Assembly (NCBI GenBank): GCA_003194525.1
Contig: NBIV01000103.1
Span: forward strand, 62,001-126,000
Direction: 5' to 3'
Length of the DNA stretch: 64,000 nt
Origin: Gracilariopsis chorda
Taxonomy: Eukaryota > Rhodophyta > Florideophyceae > Gracilariales > Gracilariaceae
Under the pieces are notes generated by a model. That model had not been told where the DNA came from, made no database searches, and worked only from the letters and a program-made list of their open reading frames with translations. Shown here piece by piece: positions 23,362 through 33,928 of this stretch (position 1 is its first letter; each line of letters opens with the position of its first letter). The translations under genes and the position numbers were made by a program.

Positions 23362-23672
23362 GTTGCTGGGGGGATTTAAGGCACAAAGAGCGTCATCCTG
23401 CTGATCGAGAAGAGGAATTCTGCGCGCGGGGTATTGTCCGCAAGATGTTGACAGTCAGTTAGGCAGTGACGGAAGGGAAGTAGCCGCATTCGTGCAAGGT
23501 TGGGAGGCAGATCGTTGCACAGCGAGAAATGCGGAGAGCGGTCGGAGTTACGCTGATATAACCCTTACACTTGGATGGAAGAGATGTGAGTTGGCGGGCA
23601 AAAGGGTAGCTCATTGGCGTGGCAGCTTAGGGTTGCGTGAACTGTGGTTGCATTCACGTTGCTCATGAGATA
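23362..23672. other. Upstream region of the receptor gene
   Basis: About 310 bp between the receptor start codon and the copia insertion. It should hold the receptor promoter, read leftward. I see no clear TATA box on the minus strand. The copia element therefore sits within about 0.3 kb of this host promoter. Confidence 0.4.
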
Positions 23673-23760
23673 TGTCAAACAGCATTACAGTGGAGATTAG
23701 ATATATAAGTCAAGGCAGCAGCACAACCAAGTAAACGAGAGTTAGGACCTTTGACTCACA
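23673..23760 (+). repeat. 5' LTR (88 bp) of the compact copia element
   Basis: TGTCAAAC...TTGACTCACA. It matches 28084-28171 at 87 of 88 positions by eye. It contains a TATA-like ATATATAA (about 23700-23707) only some 28 bp from its start. Confidence 0.9.
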
Positions 23761-23771
23761 GGTTATGGGCC
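23761..23771 (+). promoter_or_regulatory. Primer binding site, half-tRNA type (initiator tRNA-Met)
   Basis: GGTTATGGGCC directly follows the 5' LTR. It is complementary to the anticodon arm of eukaryotic initiator tRNA-Met (GGCCCATAACC), not to a tRNA 3' end. Copia-type elements are known to prime from a cleaved initiator tRNA in this way. Eleven contiguous matches at the expected place make this convincing. Confidence 0.75.
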
Positions 23772-24025
23772 TCACGCAACGAATGACCTCGTAGCACTCA
23801 ACTTCTCTCTCTCCCATCTCACACCTCACAACGAACTCCGAACGTCACGCCCGCCGACAAGGACGGGCTCTCCGCCAAGACCCCTACATTCTCAACCTAT
23901 ACACAAACGCAATACAAAACGCAAACGACAAGCACATTCCCAAGGATACCACGCAACACAGCCATCACAACTCACCACCCAGCTCAACACCGTCTCCCAT
24001 TCCCTCTAACCTAACCTCCTCCAAT

Positions 24026-24514
24026 ATGGACACCGAAAAAATTCACCGCATACCTGACCTAGATGTCTCTAACTATGCACCCTGGTACCTCGCTTTGCAA
24101 ACATATGCCGCGACCATTCAAGCCATTGACCATCTCGAGCACAATCCGCCGAACCCAGACGCAGCAGAACCACTTCAGCAGCATTACGATAGGAAGAATC
24201 GCTTGCTGGCCGCAGTTCTTAGCAGCGTGCCATCAAAGATTCTAGGTCTCTTGATAGTCCCAGGGGATCGTCCAACGCCACACGATCTCGTACAAAAGAT
24301 TATCAGTCACATCACCCAGTCCTCCAAAGAGGATCATCAATTCCTTAAAACGGAAGCCGAGAGCATCACTTTCAACACCGACACCACTATAGACGACTAC
24401 ATCACGCAACACACAGTGGTACGGCAGAAGATGATAGCAGCCCGATATCCGGACATTACAGACGAAAGCACAACCGCTTCTCACGCCCAGCCCATCGGTA
24501 TCCACCACTCCTAG
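24026..24514 (+). CDS. Gag of the compact copia element
   Basis: 162 residues starting MDTEKIHRIPDLDVSNYAPW. The N-terminal W/Y pattern and the helical middle (QQHYDRKNRLLAAVLSSVP, DDYITQHTVVRQKMIAARYP) are typical of copia Gag (UBN2/Retrotran_gag-like), which forms the particle shell. It lies 265 bp after the primer site and upstream of the zinc-finger/protease region. Confidence 0.75.
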   Translation: MDTEKIHRIPDLDVSNYAPWYLALQTYAATIQAIDHLEHNPPNPDAAEPLQQHYDRKNRLLAAVLSSVPSKILGLLIVPGDRPTPHDLVQKIISHITQSSKEDHQFLKTEAESITFNTDTTIDDYITQHTVVRQKMIAARYPDITDESTTASHAQPIGIHHS

Positions 24515-24629
24515 ATTCACCGGGGACTACGGACCCGCACTCCGCCATCAAAATGACACTCGTCGACCGTACAGACGACAGTACTACCAACAACCGAGAA
24601 TACCACCACATCAGCTTTGCCAGTTCCAT

Positions 24630-26432
24630 ATGGCATTTGGACGGCCCTGCAACCACACCGACGCCCAGTGCCGAGATCCACGACACCCCAAATTCCACAA
24701 CGCGAAACCGAGAGCCATGCTCACTCAAACACAACTCCCACATACAACCTATCCATACGCGGCACTTCCGCATCACATGCAACTCCCGGTCATGCCAACC
24801 CATCCAGCACCCTCTCCCCAACCCCAGGCAGAGATACACTCCGACATACATACCGACCACAACGGTAAGTACATATTGGATAGCGGTGCTCACCCCACGC
24901 ATATCATCAAACCCACACACAACATGACATTGATTCGAAAACCCACACTAACGCAGACTGCTCTCAACCAGATGACCCCATGCAGCCACCATGGACTGGT
25001 ACAAATCCGTCCGCATCGGAGCACGAACATCATTAGCACGTATGCAGTGGCGAATAGGAATCTACGCCACAACTTACTCTCCGTCCACGATCTGGCAAGT
25101 CGCTATGGACTCGTATATTTCACACCTCGTTATGGCTATATTGTCAACACCAGATCAAGTCCACCAACACCCATAGCACGGGCAACATGGACCCGTAATC
25201 AGTATGAGCTGACAGGAACCATGCCTCAATGCGCTAATGCATATACTTCACGCACGATAGCGTATAAACGCACACCGGTTAAACTTCGAAAGACACAAGC
25301 ACCCCCACTCCTCCCATCAGGCCCAACACATGTGGCTGCACGTCCCCCTCCCGTCAACACACTTCACAAGGCCAGGGGTACTCCCACCACCATCACCACA
25401 CAGTCGCTGCAACATTTAAGACACCCAGACCGACAGTTACACAGCACCACATCACAAATTCAAGCTCACAACTGGCATCTCAAGCTCAACCACGCAAATC
25501 TTCGAAAGCTCCAACTAACGGCCCAAAAACGACTCATACCATCCATGCCAACATCTCTTCCCTACAACTCACCCCTGACGTGTAGTGCATGCCAACACGC
25601 CAAAGCCCACCCCTCACCACACAAACGCACTCATCATCAGTACCAGCCAGGAGCATACATCAGTTCTGACACCTGCGGTCCCATCAAACCCACCTCTCGC
25701 CATGGCAATAATCACATGCTCATCCTCATATGCGCAGCAAGTCGCTTCGTACTTGCGCACTTTTTGCGCAATCAAAAGGACATTCCACAGTACATTGACA
25801 TAACACTACACTACATACGACAGAAAATGAAACTACCTCTCACGGATTTCCGTAGTGACAATGCCAAGGAGTACACCTCAGCAAACATTCAAGCCATATA
25901 CAACAAACACCATGTAACACATCATCTACGGACACCACATCAACCACAAGAAAATTCCATTGCGGAAAGAATCAACCGAACAATCATGAACACAGTTCGT
26001 GCCAACCTCGACACCTCAGGTTTAGATGACTCATACTGGGAGGATGCAGCTCGAGATGCCATCTTCAAATATAACCTGCTTCACCACTCGGCCACTAACA
26101 CTTCCCCATACCACATATGGCATAATCAACAACCGGCAATCAAGCGCATCTATACATTTGGCCAGCTCGGAACTCTTCCAATATATTCACCGAAGAAGAA
26201 ACTCCAACCGCGAGCCAATCCGGCAAGGTACATGTACGCAGACAGTCTCACTCATATAGTAGTACTAAACCTTAGTACAAATCAATATCAACGCATAAGA
26301 GCAAAGGACTTTACACCCTATCACAAACACACGGATCCAGCGGCAGCCACTACTCAAGCGTTTCATGCCACAACTCGAAACCATCCCACTCCCACAGTCA
26401 TAGACATAAGCACCCCTCCCCAGCCAATGTGA
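24630..26432 (+). CDS. Pol part 1 of the compact copia element: protease and integrase
   Basis: The head has a Cys/His cluster (RPCNHTDAQCRDPRHPKFH). An aspartic protease follows (YILDSGAHPTHI, about residues 85-96), then the GAG_pre-integrase HHCC finger (WHLKLNHANLRKL ... CSACQHAKAH, about 280-325) and the integrase core (ISSDTCGPIKP, FRSDNAKEYTS, NSIAERINRTIMNTVRANL, about 340-460). Processes the polyprotein and inserts the cDNA. Confidence 0.82.
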   Translation: MAFGRPCNHTDAQCRDPRHPKFHNAKPRAMLTQTQLPHTTYPYAALPHHMQLPVMPTHPAPSPQPQAEIHSDIHTDHNGKYILDSGAHPTHIIKPTHNMTLIRKPTLTQTALNQMTPCSHHGLVQIRPHRSTNIISTYAVANRNLRHNLLSVHDLASRYGLVYFTPRYGYIVNTRSSPPTPIARATWTRNQYELTGTMPQCANAYTSRTIAYKRTPVKLRKTQAPPLLPSGPTHVAARPPPVNTLHKARGTPTTITTQSLQHLRHPDRQLHSTTSQIQAHNWHLKLNHANLRKLQLTAQKRLIPSMPTSLPYNSPLTCSACQHAKAHPSPHKRTHHQYQPGAYISSDTCGPIKPTSRHGNNHMLILICAASRFVLAHFLRNQKDIPQYIDITLHYIRQKMKLPLTDFRSDNAKEYTSANIQAIYNKHHVTHHLRTPHQPQENSIAERINRTIMNTVRANLDTSGLDDSYWEDAARDAIFKYNLLHHSATNTSPYHIWHNQQPAIKRIYTFGQLGTLPIYSPKKKLQPRANPARYMYADSLTHIVVLNLSTNQYQRIRAKDFTPYHKHTDPAAATTQAFHATTRNHPTPTVIDISTPPQPM

Positions 26433-28057
26433 TACAGGCTCGTCACTATCCCGATGCACCCGAGTGGAAGACTGCTCACGACAAAGAACTACACAACATA
26501 GATGCACATCACTGCATTCGATGGCTATCCCCAGCGTTTCAGCCACCCCCCAACATGATTATACCCCTCATGATGCTATATAGGTACAAAAGGGACACTG
26601 AAGGCAGCGTCACACAACGCAAAGCACGATGTAATATCAGGGGGGATCTGATGAAGCCTGGCCTCCACTTCAATCCTAAACACACAACAACTTATACTGC
26701 CGACCGCACCACCCAACGACTACTCTTTGCGCTTCACGCTCAACATCAAATGCCCTTGGAACATTTCGACATCACCTCAGCATATCTCCACGAACAATAC
26801 GACCATGACAAGCCCGTGTACGTCAAACAGATGACACTCTTCGACGGAACTCGCAAACACAACACACAGTATGGCGAACTAATAGGCAACATTTACGGGT
26901 CACCACCCGCAGCCTACTATTACAATCGCGGTCTCAAGACTTTCCTAACCGCGCACAACTTTGTGGCCTCGGAACATGACCCCTGCCTATATATCAAAGT
27001 CTCTAACAACGGTATTACAATTATCAGTACAACAATAGATGAATTTCTAGTTCTAGCGTCTACAAAGCAGCTCATCGATGGACTATACACCAAAATGGCT
27101 TCCAAGTATCAAATCAAACGTTTGGGGAGACCCACTCGCTTTCTTAACTGGACCATCGCTTACACCCCTACAGGCGGAGTTCACATCTCACAACCCGATG
27201 CCATAGAAGCCATCCTCAAGCAGACAGGCATGACAGACTGCAACGCCACTCAGACACCATACGAACACATCAAAACACTGGACCAGCAACCAAGCACACC
27301 GCCATTACAACCAGAACAAGCCACTTCTTTCCGACAGATTCTTGGCGAGATCAGATACATCACGGATTGCACACGGCCAGACATCACATACATCACCAAC
27401 AGACTTACACAACATATGAAGCATCCCCAAACACACCACTGGAAAGCGCTGAAAACTCTACTTCGGTACCTCCGGGGAACAACAACTCATGGCCTTCTCT
27501 ACGAACCATCTAGCCCAATTCATCCATACACCCACTCTGAACTTCAGACTTACAGCGATGCGGACTATGCGAACGCCAAAAACCGGAAGTCCATATCTGG
27601 TAATGTGCACTGCTATGGCCCAACACCGATCTCATGGTGCTCCAAGAAGCAAAGTATTGTGGCACTCTCAACAACAGAGGCCGAATACATTTCGGCAACG
27701 TTTGCCACTCAGCACACTCAGTGGATTCGCCGCCTTCTCGAATCGGTACATATCCAGAACAAATCGCCCACCCCTCATTTTATAGACAATCGCTCAGCCA
27801 TCCTCATCGCCGAAAATCAAGCTCCAACGAAACGCAGAAAATACCTGGATATTCGCCATCACTATCTGCAGCACCATGTTACAGAAGAACACATACAACT
27901 CCATCGTATTCCTACAAACGACATGCTGGCAGATATACTTACAAAACCCCTTCATCGAGACCGCTTTCGCCAGCTTTGCAATCGCCTTCGAGTCACGAAA
28001 CCTCTCTGCCAACAGCGCAATGCAGCAACCGGGGACTGTCAAACAGCAGAAGCATGA
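26429..28057 (+). CDS. Pol part 2 of the compact copia element: RT and RNase H
   Basis: RT motifs include MPLEHFDITSAYLHEQY (about residues 110-126), EHDPCLYIKV and FLNWTIAYTPTGGVHISQ. RNase H motifs are TYSDADYANAKNRKSISG, STTEAEYIS, HFIDNRSAILIAEN and DMLADILTKPL near the end. Copies element RNA to DNA in the particle. Confidence 0.82.
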   Translation: MIQARHYPDAPEWKTAHDKELHNIDAHHCIRWLSPAFQPPPNMIIPLMMLYRYKRDTEGSVTQRKARCNIRGDLMKPGLHFNPKHTTTYTADRTTQRLLFALHAQHQMPLEHFDITSAYLHEQYDHDKPVYVKQMTLFDGTRKHNTQYGELIGNIYGSPPAAYYYNRGLKTFLTAHNFVASEHDPCLYIKVSNNGITIISTTIDEFLVLASTKQLIDGLYTKMASKYQIKRLGRPTRFLNWTIAYTPTGGVHISQPDAIEAILKQTGMTDCNATQTPYEHIKTLDQQPSTPPLQPEQATSFRQILGEIRYITDCTRPDITYITNRLTQHMKHPQTHHWKALKTLLRYLRGTTTHGLLYEPSSPIHPYTHSELQTYSDADYANAKNRKSISGNVHCYGPTPISWCSKKQSIVALSTTEAEYISATFATQHTQWIRRLLESVHIQNKSPTPHFIDNRSAILIAENQAPTKRRKYLDIRHHYLQHHVTEEHIQLHRIPTNDMLADILTKPLHRDRFRQLCNRLRVTKPLCQQRNAATGDCQTAEA

Positions 28058-28083
28058 GCATTGCTGCATTGCACCTTTTGAAA

Positions 28084-28171
28084 GGTCAAACAGCATTACA
28101 GTGGAGATTAGATATATAAGTCAAGGCAGCAGCACAACCAAGTAAACGAGAGTTAGGACCTTTGACTCACA
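28084..28171 (+). repeat. 3' LTR (88 bp) of the compact copia element
   Basis: Same as 23673-23760 except the first base. It is followed by the target duplication AGATA (28172-28176). Confidence 0.9.
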
Positions 28172-29100
28172 AGATAGTCTAGAGTCTAGACACCTTCGGT
28201 AGGTGCAGCGATGTGTCCAGAGAGAAAATGGTAGCAAAGCGTGGTGGTCGTGGACCATCCTCGCACCGAACCAGAGAGAACAGCTCAACGGTCCATGCTT
28301 ATCTCTCATTCGTCGGTGATGATAACGATATCGGTCCCTCCTCTCGATATCATTTCTTTGTTCAGCGCTCAAGCACTTCTGCCTTGCGGTTGAGTGGCTA
28401 CAATTCGGGTGACAGTGGTGCGATAAGCACGTTATATTAAGGAACTCGTGCAACTCACTCTACCGCTCACGCGACGGGAAAACCGGTAGATTGCTACCGA
28501 AGGGTACCTCGCCTGCGGCCGGCAACCATTCTTGCGCCCTCTCGTGCGCTGCAAATCGAGCTGTTGCGCCATGTGATGCCAATGAGACCGCAATCGCAAG
28601 GCAGGAAAGCATGAGAAAGCAAGTGAGACAGATAAGCGTGGACCGCTAAGTTATCCCCGCTGCTCGGGTGCGATAAGGCGCCTTTCGCACAGCGTTCTCC
28701 CTTTTGGCGATGTGGCAGCTGACCGTGAGCAACAGTGCTCCTGCTTACAGAGTTACTGTTTTCATCAAAACGCGCTAAACGCGAGGTGATGCGCTGTGCA
28801 GGGATCGAAATTCTCCTGGAGCGCAATCAAAGGGTTAGCAAGGTAGAAGGCTAACTTACCACTTGTCGGGGTCTACGTCCCCCCAGGCCATCTAGGCCCG
28901 ATCCGGACCACCTTGCTGAAGAGGAGTCCCACGCCAGCAAGTGGGACAGTTACCTTCTTGACCAACTCTAACACCCATTTCTTCACCCTCACCTCTTCCG
29001 CCCAATCTCGCCGGTTGATTTGCGCCGTTGTACCGTGATACGTGGACCACGTACCATACTTCTGTTCAACTGCCTTTGAAGTTCTTAGCACAATTACACC
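28172..29100. other. Gene-free stretch with a diverged inverted duplication
   Basis: No credible gene. Two arms of roughly 150 bp, about 28255-28400 and 28540-28690, resemble each other in opposite orientation: TCGCACC..., CGGTCCAYGCTTATCT and TGCCTTGCG occur in the same order in each arm. This could be a decayed MITE-like hairpin. 28834-28855 is a small hairpin (GTTAGC...GCTAAC), followed by other short GC hairpins to 28900. Confidence 0.35.
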
Positions 29101-32027
29101 GTACTCAAATCAATGCTCCTCACCAGAGGGCTCCGAGGTCGCGCTGTGCCTGCCTAGAACCACGCTGTATCTCATCTGTGTCAAAGGCAATCAAAGCGGC
29201 ACACTTACATAATAGGAGCATCACCTTGGGTAACAAAAGCCCTGCTTCAGCCTGTTCTTGTCGTTTGTCCTACCCGACCATCCGTACCTGTACCATCCTC
29301 GCTTTGAGAATAAGAACGAAAAGCTACTCAAACCATGCGCTTCACTACCCTTTTCTCCGCGCAACTTGTGCTGCTTTCTTTTTTCTTCCTGTTGCGCATT
29401 CATGATATATGCGCCTAACACAATCTCTCAACTCCTTTCCAACTCCCGACCACACGTTCAGCGAGTCGTCCAGATCCCCGATTTATTCGCCTCTCTGCAC
29501 CTTGGCAAAGCTCTCGAGAACTTCTTCTCGGACAAAACATCACATGTATCCCAACTTTGTACTTCGTTCGCCTTTCGTGCATCTTGCCTCACCCAACTAC
29601 TTTTCTTTCAATGTGTATCCTTATTAACGTGCCACAAGCTCTCTAGCAACACAAAAATTGTATTCAGAACTCTTAAAACTCGCGCTGCCCTCTCCTCCTC
29701 AAGTCATCGGTGAGAGGAACGCCCACAGCCTTTGGAACACCCGTACATTTTCTTTGTCACCCACCTTGCCATCCTTTATGAATCCTTAGACAATGCGTTT
29801 GCGATCCAATAACATAATCAATCTTTACCAAGCTCGATACCTTCCAATTTGAGCTGCACAGAGTATACGCCTTTTTGCTGCTATACCGCTTCGTATCACA
29901 TTGTCCTAGTTTCCTAGCCAAGAATATACCATTCCATTCCTTTTTGCCTTTGCAATTTAGGTACTAACAACGTTCCTTCCTGTATGCAACACCATTGATA
30001 TCCCTTCGTTTCGGTTTATATTCATTAGATTTCCCAAGTGCACCCTGTAGAAGATCATGAAGCTAGGATATCTCGCAAGGAGCAACTGGACAAGCTTGTA
30101 AAAGGAAGAACTAGATATACTAATGGAGGACCAGATTTGCAACAGTTGAACTGTCTCCAAGTCGTAGTTGAAGTAGTGCAGTTTGAAAGGGGGCTGGGAG
30201 GTCTGAATGATCGGCAAGACTAGCATACTAGCATACATAAGCGAAGCAGATGCTCTCCACGTGCTACAAAAGACGGTCATCGACCGCTCAGAGGAACAGT
30301 TTGCAATAAAGAGAGATCTCAGTCGTTGCAAGATTGGACTTCCACCTGATCCTACACATAGAAAAGAGAGTCTCAAACTATCCAACAACACTACGCTGAA
30401 CCTGGAAGTCGTTCAACTCGTTTAGGTGAAATAGTTCGAAGTTGAAGTCGTATATCATACGCAGAGCTACGACGCTAAGTCGGATTTTGCTGGATAAGTA
30501 CTGCGCTGAAGGACCAAGCGGAAATTGTCAATCGCCCCGGTTTTGGTACAATGTGCAACAGTATTTAATTAGATTTATGAACGCAAATGAACGCGCTTGG
30601 ACTTGTAATTGGGCGTAGAAGTGTGCAGGGATTTCCAATCGGTCTTGTAACCAGCGTAATGTCGGTGGCGAGAGCGGCATATAAGCGAGCTAGATGGAGA
30701 GAAGGACGCAGAGGAGGGAGACCATCGACTAGTCAGAGAACAAAGCTTCTGCATCCTTTTCAGGTGGTTCACATCCCTTCTTGCACGATGCACTAATCCT
30801 CCCGCCGTAGTGTACTTTCTCCTGATTCCTTTCTGCTGATGGGAATCAGGAGAAGGCAAAGTTGATCGGCAAGGTGTACCCCGAGGACTTGGCTTTCAAG
30901 GAAGACTAGCCTGTTACAGAGTTAGAACGTCCAAATAGGAGTAAGTTCGCCCGCTAGTAAACAAACAACCAAACAAAAAAAAGACCATGCCCATTCTCAC
31001 ACAGTGGCAAGTTTCGTGCTATGAGATTAAGGTGCTAGAGAAGCGGAACTGATATTGTCCCAGTTCTCCACCGAATGTGTCTTGAAACTCGCATCGTATG
31101 TTGAACAAGACCCACAGCTTGTAGCCGCTGAGGAGCAGCGACCAACGGCTTGTGCTACGATTTTCCAAATCAAGCCATACTCGCCGCCAAGTTAGGGGTC
31201 AGAAGGGCTTTACTTGAGACGAATTTTTTGCAAGAAAGGTGGCTGAATATGAGAAAACCCTGTTCTTCTTTTTTGTAATTAGCCCAATCTTGGTTTTGTA
31301 AGAATTTGACTTCTAGTAAAGATCCAAATTAAGGCAGAAAACGTATGTGTATCAAGGTGTCAATTGCAGGAGCTTTGGGTTTCGGGAGCGCCAAAATCGG
31401 CAAAAATGTACCCCTCGAAGCTTCAACAAAGTGGCTGCAAACTTGAATGTGAAGTAGTCAAGGGTAAAAGCTTTTGCGTCTTCCGTTTAGAAGAAGGAAT
31501 AGTAGATAGGCTGTACAAAGAAGTGTTTTAGTTGTGGTTAACGTTTATTGTGTAGCTGTTGGCTTTTTTTTCCAATTCTTGCACCAAACGCGTTTGGCAT
31601 TGAATTGCGTTAAAGAAAGCAAGAACGTCCGTTATCTTAACACTGCCGCAACTAATAAGTTAGTTTTGCCACAGTTTGCACTATTGCGGTCTATATTAAC
31701 AAGATTCAGTGCCACTATGCCAAAACAGAACACAAGTTTCAAGAGAGGATAAGAAGTCCAAGCTTTGTCTTTGTCTCAAGTTAAGCCCTTCTTTGTCTAC
31801 CATCGGTGCGGGAGATACCAAAAGCAGTGCAAAATTCTACATTTTTTACTGTCTTGAAAGTGTTCCTGTTAAGCCCTTCTGACCGCTAACCCTTACTTTC
31901 GATAAGTGAAATAACAGGAAGAGCATATGCAGCGTCGTTAGACAGTTGCCAAAGAGCTTTTTAGCATTCCTTCGGAAAGAAAACTTCTTCCCTTGAGACA
32001 GGTTGTAGTGAACCGGGTGGAAGAGTG
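29101..32027. other. Gene-poor region
   Basis: No convincing gene. A 28-codon frame at 29335-29421 (MRFTTLFSAQLVLLSFFFLL...) looks like a lone signal peptide. At 30839-30908 a frame ends ...AKLIGKVYPEDLAFKED, and at 31047-31196 a 50-codon piece contains STECVLKLASYVEQDPQLVA. Both read like relics of coding sequence with no start and no recognisable family. The rest is AT-rich spacer. Confidence 0.3.
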
Positions 32028-32098
32028 GCAGGCCGGGGTTCGAACCCTGAACCACACAAAAAGCACACGAAGGTGCTTACCGATTGAGCTATGGCCGC
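32028..32098 (-). other. tRNA-like sequence with A and B boxes
   Basis: On the minus strand a TAGCTCAATCGG A box (32080-32091) and a GGGTTCGAACC B box (32037-32047) occur at tRNA-like spacing, preceded by gcggcca. The acceptor strands do not pair and the anticodon arm is not well formed. It is a tRNA pseudogene or the head of a tRNA-derived SINE rather than a working tRNA. Confidence 0.4.
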
Positions 32099-32500
32099 TC
32101 ACGGTATGGTGACCCAAGCCACACCGCCGGAAGTGTTATCGTGACTCTCTGTGACTGCCATCTGCAGCTGACAGCACCACACAGTTCTACCTAGAAATCG
32201 GAACGCGATGCATTGAGTCCACAACTTCTAGATTCAATGATGCAGGGCATCTCTGAATACCTTTATTTCTACAAACAATAGCTTGAAACTTGCGAAGACG
32301 TAAGGTCCAAAAAAGGGGTTTTGCATTTAATCTGCACGTAGCTTTCCGAAGGCGACGGAAAGGTTTATATAAAGATCGATATAATACAACAACAAAAAGT
32401 TGTCTGTTCAAAAATGTAAATGTCCAATGTTATTCAAACACGAAGCAATGCATATGCGAAACCGGGTTTCGTGTGTCAACAACTAAACGGTGTTCTGTGA

Positions 32501-33928
32501 CTATGTAAAGACGGTCGGAGCCACATTGCCATCTTGTAGACTAAATGAGACGCCCCGTTGGTGGTCACCCCAGTCTTCATTACCAGATACATAGGATAAC
32601 AATTGGAGCATTCCAGAGTAACTTGTAATATCCAGTTGGCCACCTGGACGTGTAACCAGGAACCATCCACGAAATGCTAGAGTAGCCACTGTCGCAAAAA
32701 GGAAGACGGCGTATCCCCATGCGCCGACGGCCTGTATTTTAGTCACAGCCTGTTCAATAGGTTCAAACAACTGTCCTTTGTAAGGAGTAGCACTGACTTC
32801 TTGTGCAATAAGCGCTCGAGCAACAAGCCCATCCAAAAAGGACCGAGCAGACACAGTGTCTTCGGAAACTGGAACCAGTGCGTTTACAATAGCATCCTCA
32901 CCGCCGGTTGTATAAGACCATGGTAGCACTGCCTCAGTAGTCATGATCTGAAAGGCTGTCACGTCAGGAATGAATTTTTGTCGCAATGAATCTTCCCAGC
33001 GTAGAAAACTCACGCTAGCAACTCCAACACGAAACGTAAAGCGGTCGGCAAATTGACTCCAAGTACCGAGTACACATGTAAACCAGACCGCAGCACCAGA
33101 AAATCGACTGCCCCTCAACGGGCGTTGTAAGCAGATAAGTCGATTGTATGGAGTCGTGGCCAGAACGGGGCGTATCGGTTTGACGTTTGCATGGAAAAGC
33201 ACAAGCGAGTCTTCACCTGAACCCCTTGTTGTGAGACGTTTGACACTTTGCCATGGATCTTCGATATCATTTTTTTTAGAAAGGATCTGTAACAAGAACA
33301 TGTCAGACTCTTCCACGTTGCTGCATTCATGCATGTCTTTTCCACACCGCGGTATAGTTAAGAGTGAAGGAACGTTTTGGAAAGACTGACACTGTTTGCT
33401 CTCCGAGTCTATTGGAACAGGTTCACCTTGCTTATTCCGAAAAGCCATGCGATCGAAGATGGTTTGATTCTCAATTGTGTTGAAGGCGGTGGGATAATAG
33501 GTCACTGAGCTTGTCGTGGTTGAGGTTTCTACACAGTGTGAGAATACCGAGGGGTGAAGCCTTGCGGAATTATAATCGAACGGGGCGGCAGCTAAAGCAG
33601 TTATGTATTGTCGTGAAATCGTTTTCTGCATGACTTCAGTCTCCCCATTTATGGTCAGTGTTAATAGAAAAACGACTAAAACCAATAATAAGTAACTCAG
33701 AATCAAAAGGCGAGTACGGCGTAATCCATCCTTGAGAATTCCGGGCAGAAAGTGAGCGAAACGTGACTCGCGGAGATGGACTCGATAACCTCTTTGGAGA
33801 CGACGGCGAGTATATCTGGCTTGCACCTTCTGAAGAGAGCTTCCAATGATTATCATGAAGCAGAGCAGATCGACAATCAAGAAAACGACGGCATTCACGT
33901 ACTTCGACTCAATTGGAATCGTACACAT
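32501..33928 (-). CDS. Three-pass membrane protein of unknown family (paralogue 1)
   Basis: 475 residues, no intron. TM1 is about 9-31 (VNAVVFLIVDLLCFMIIIGS), then a strongly basic loop (YTRRRLQRGYRVHLRESRF), TM2 about 70-92 (LLILSYLLLVLVVFLLTL), a long region of about 310 residues with conserved Cys, and TM3 about 408-428 (WGYAVFLFATVATLAFRGWF). The positive loop between TM1 and TM2 suggests it is cytosolic and the long Cys-bearing domain faces outside. It is clearly related to the protein at 37651-39162: CQSFQNVPSLLTIPRCG against CQSFGNLPPILHVPRCG, a shared FTFRVG motif, FLDGLVARA against FLDELVTRA, and a C-terminal GVSFSLQD against GLSFALSD. I do not recognise a known family. It is likely a lineage-specific surface protein. 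Confidence 0.8.
   Translation of the reverse strand: MCTIPIESKYVNAVVFLIVDLLCFMIIIGSSLQKVQARYTRRRLQRGYRVHLRESRFAHFLPGILKDGLRRTRLLILSYLLLVLVVFLLTLTINGETEVMQKTISRQYITALAAAPFDYNSARLHPSVFSHCVETSTTTSSVTYYPTAFNTIENQTIFDRMAFRNKQGEPVPIDSESKQCQSFQNVPSLLTIPRCGKDMHECSNVEESDMFLLQILSKKNDIEDPWQSVKRLTTRGSGEDSLVLFHANVKPIRPVLATTPYNRLICLQRPLRGSRFSGAAVWFTCVLGTWSQFADRFTFRVGVASVSFLRWEDSLRQKFIPDVTAFQIMTTEAVLPWSYTTGGEDAIVNALVPVSEDTVSARSFLDGLVARALIAQEVSATPYKGQLFEPIEQAVTKIQAVGAWGYAVFLFATVATLAFRGWFLVTRPGGQLDITSYSGMLQLLSYVSGNEDWGDHQRGVSFSLQDGNVAPTVFT

Larger units (their letters stand above)
23673..28171 (+). mobile_element. Young Ty1/copia element with 88-bp LTRs
   Basis: 4499 bp, bounded by near-identical 88-bp repeats (one difference) and the 5-bp duplication AGATA (23668-23672 and 28172-28176). 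Parts: gag 24026-24514; a frame with a Cys/His cluster, protease (YILDSGAHPTHI) and integrase 24630-26432; and RT/RNase H 26429-28057. The order is that of Ty1/copia. It looks nearly whole, with perhaps one or two breaks, and recent by LTR identity. The small size and very short LTRs recall compact copia lineages such as the GalEa-like elements reported from red algae and animals; this placement is a guess without a tree. Confidence 0.92.

Noticed and set aside
29258-29713. 151-codon frame rich in Ser/Leu/Cys
   Set aside because: No family signature and typical of pyrimidine-rich spacer; a lone signal-peptide-like frame overlaps in another phase.
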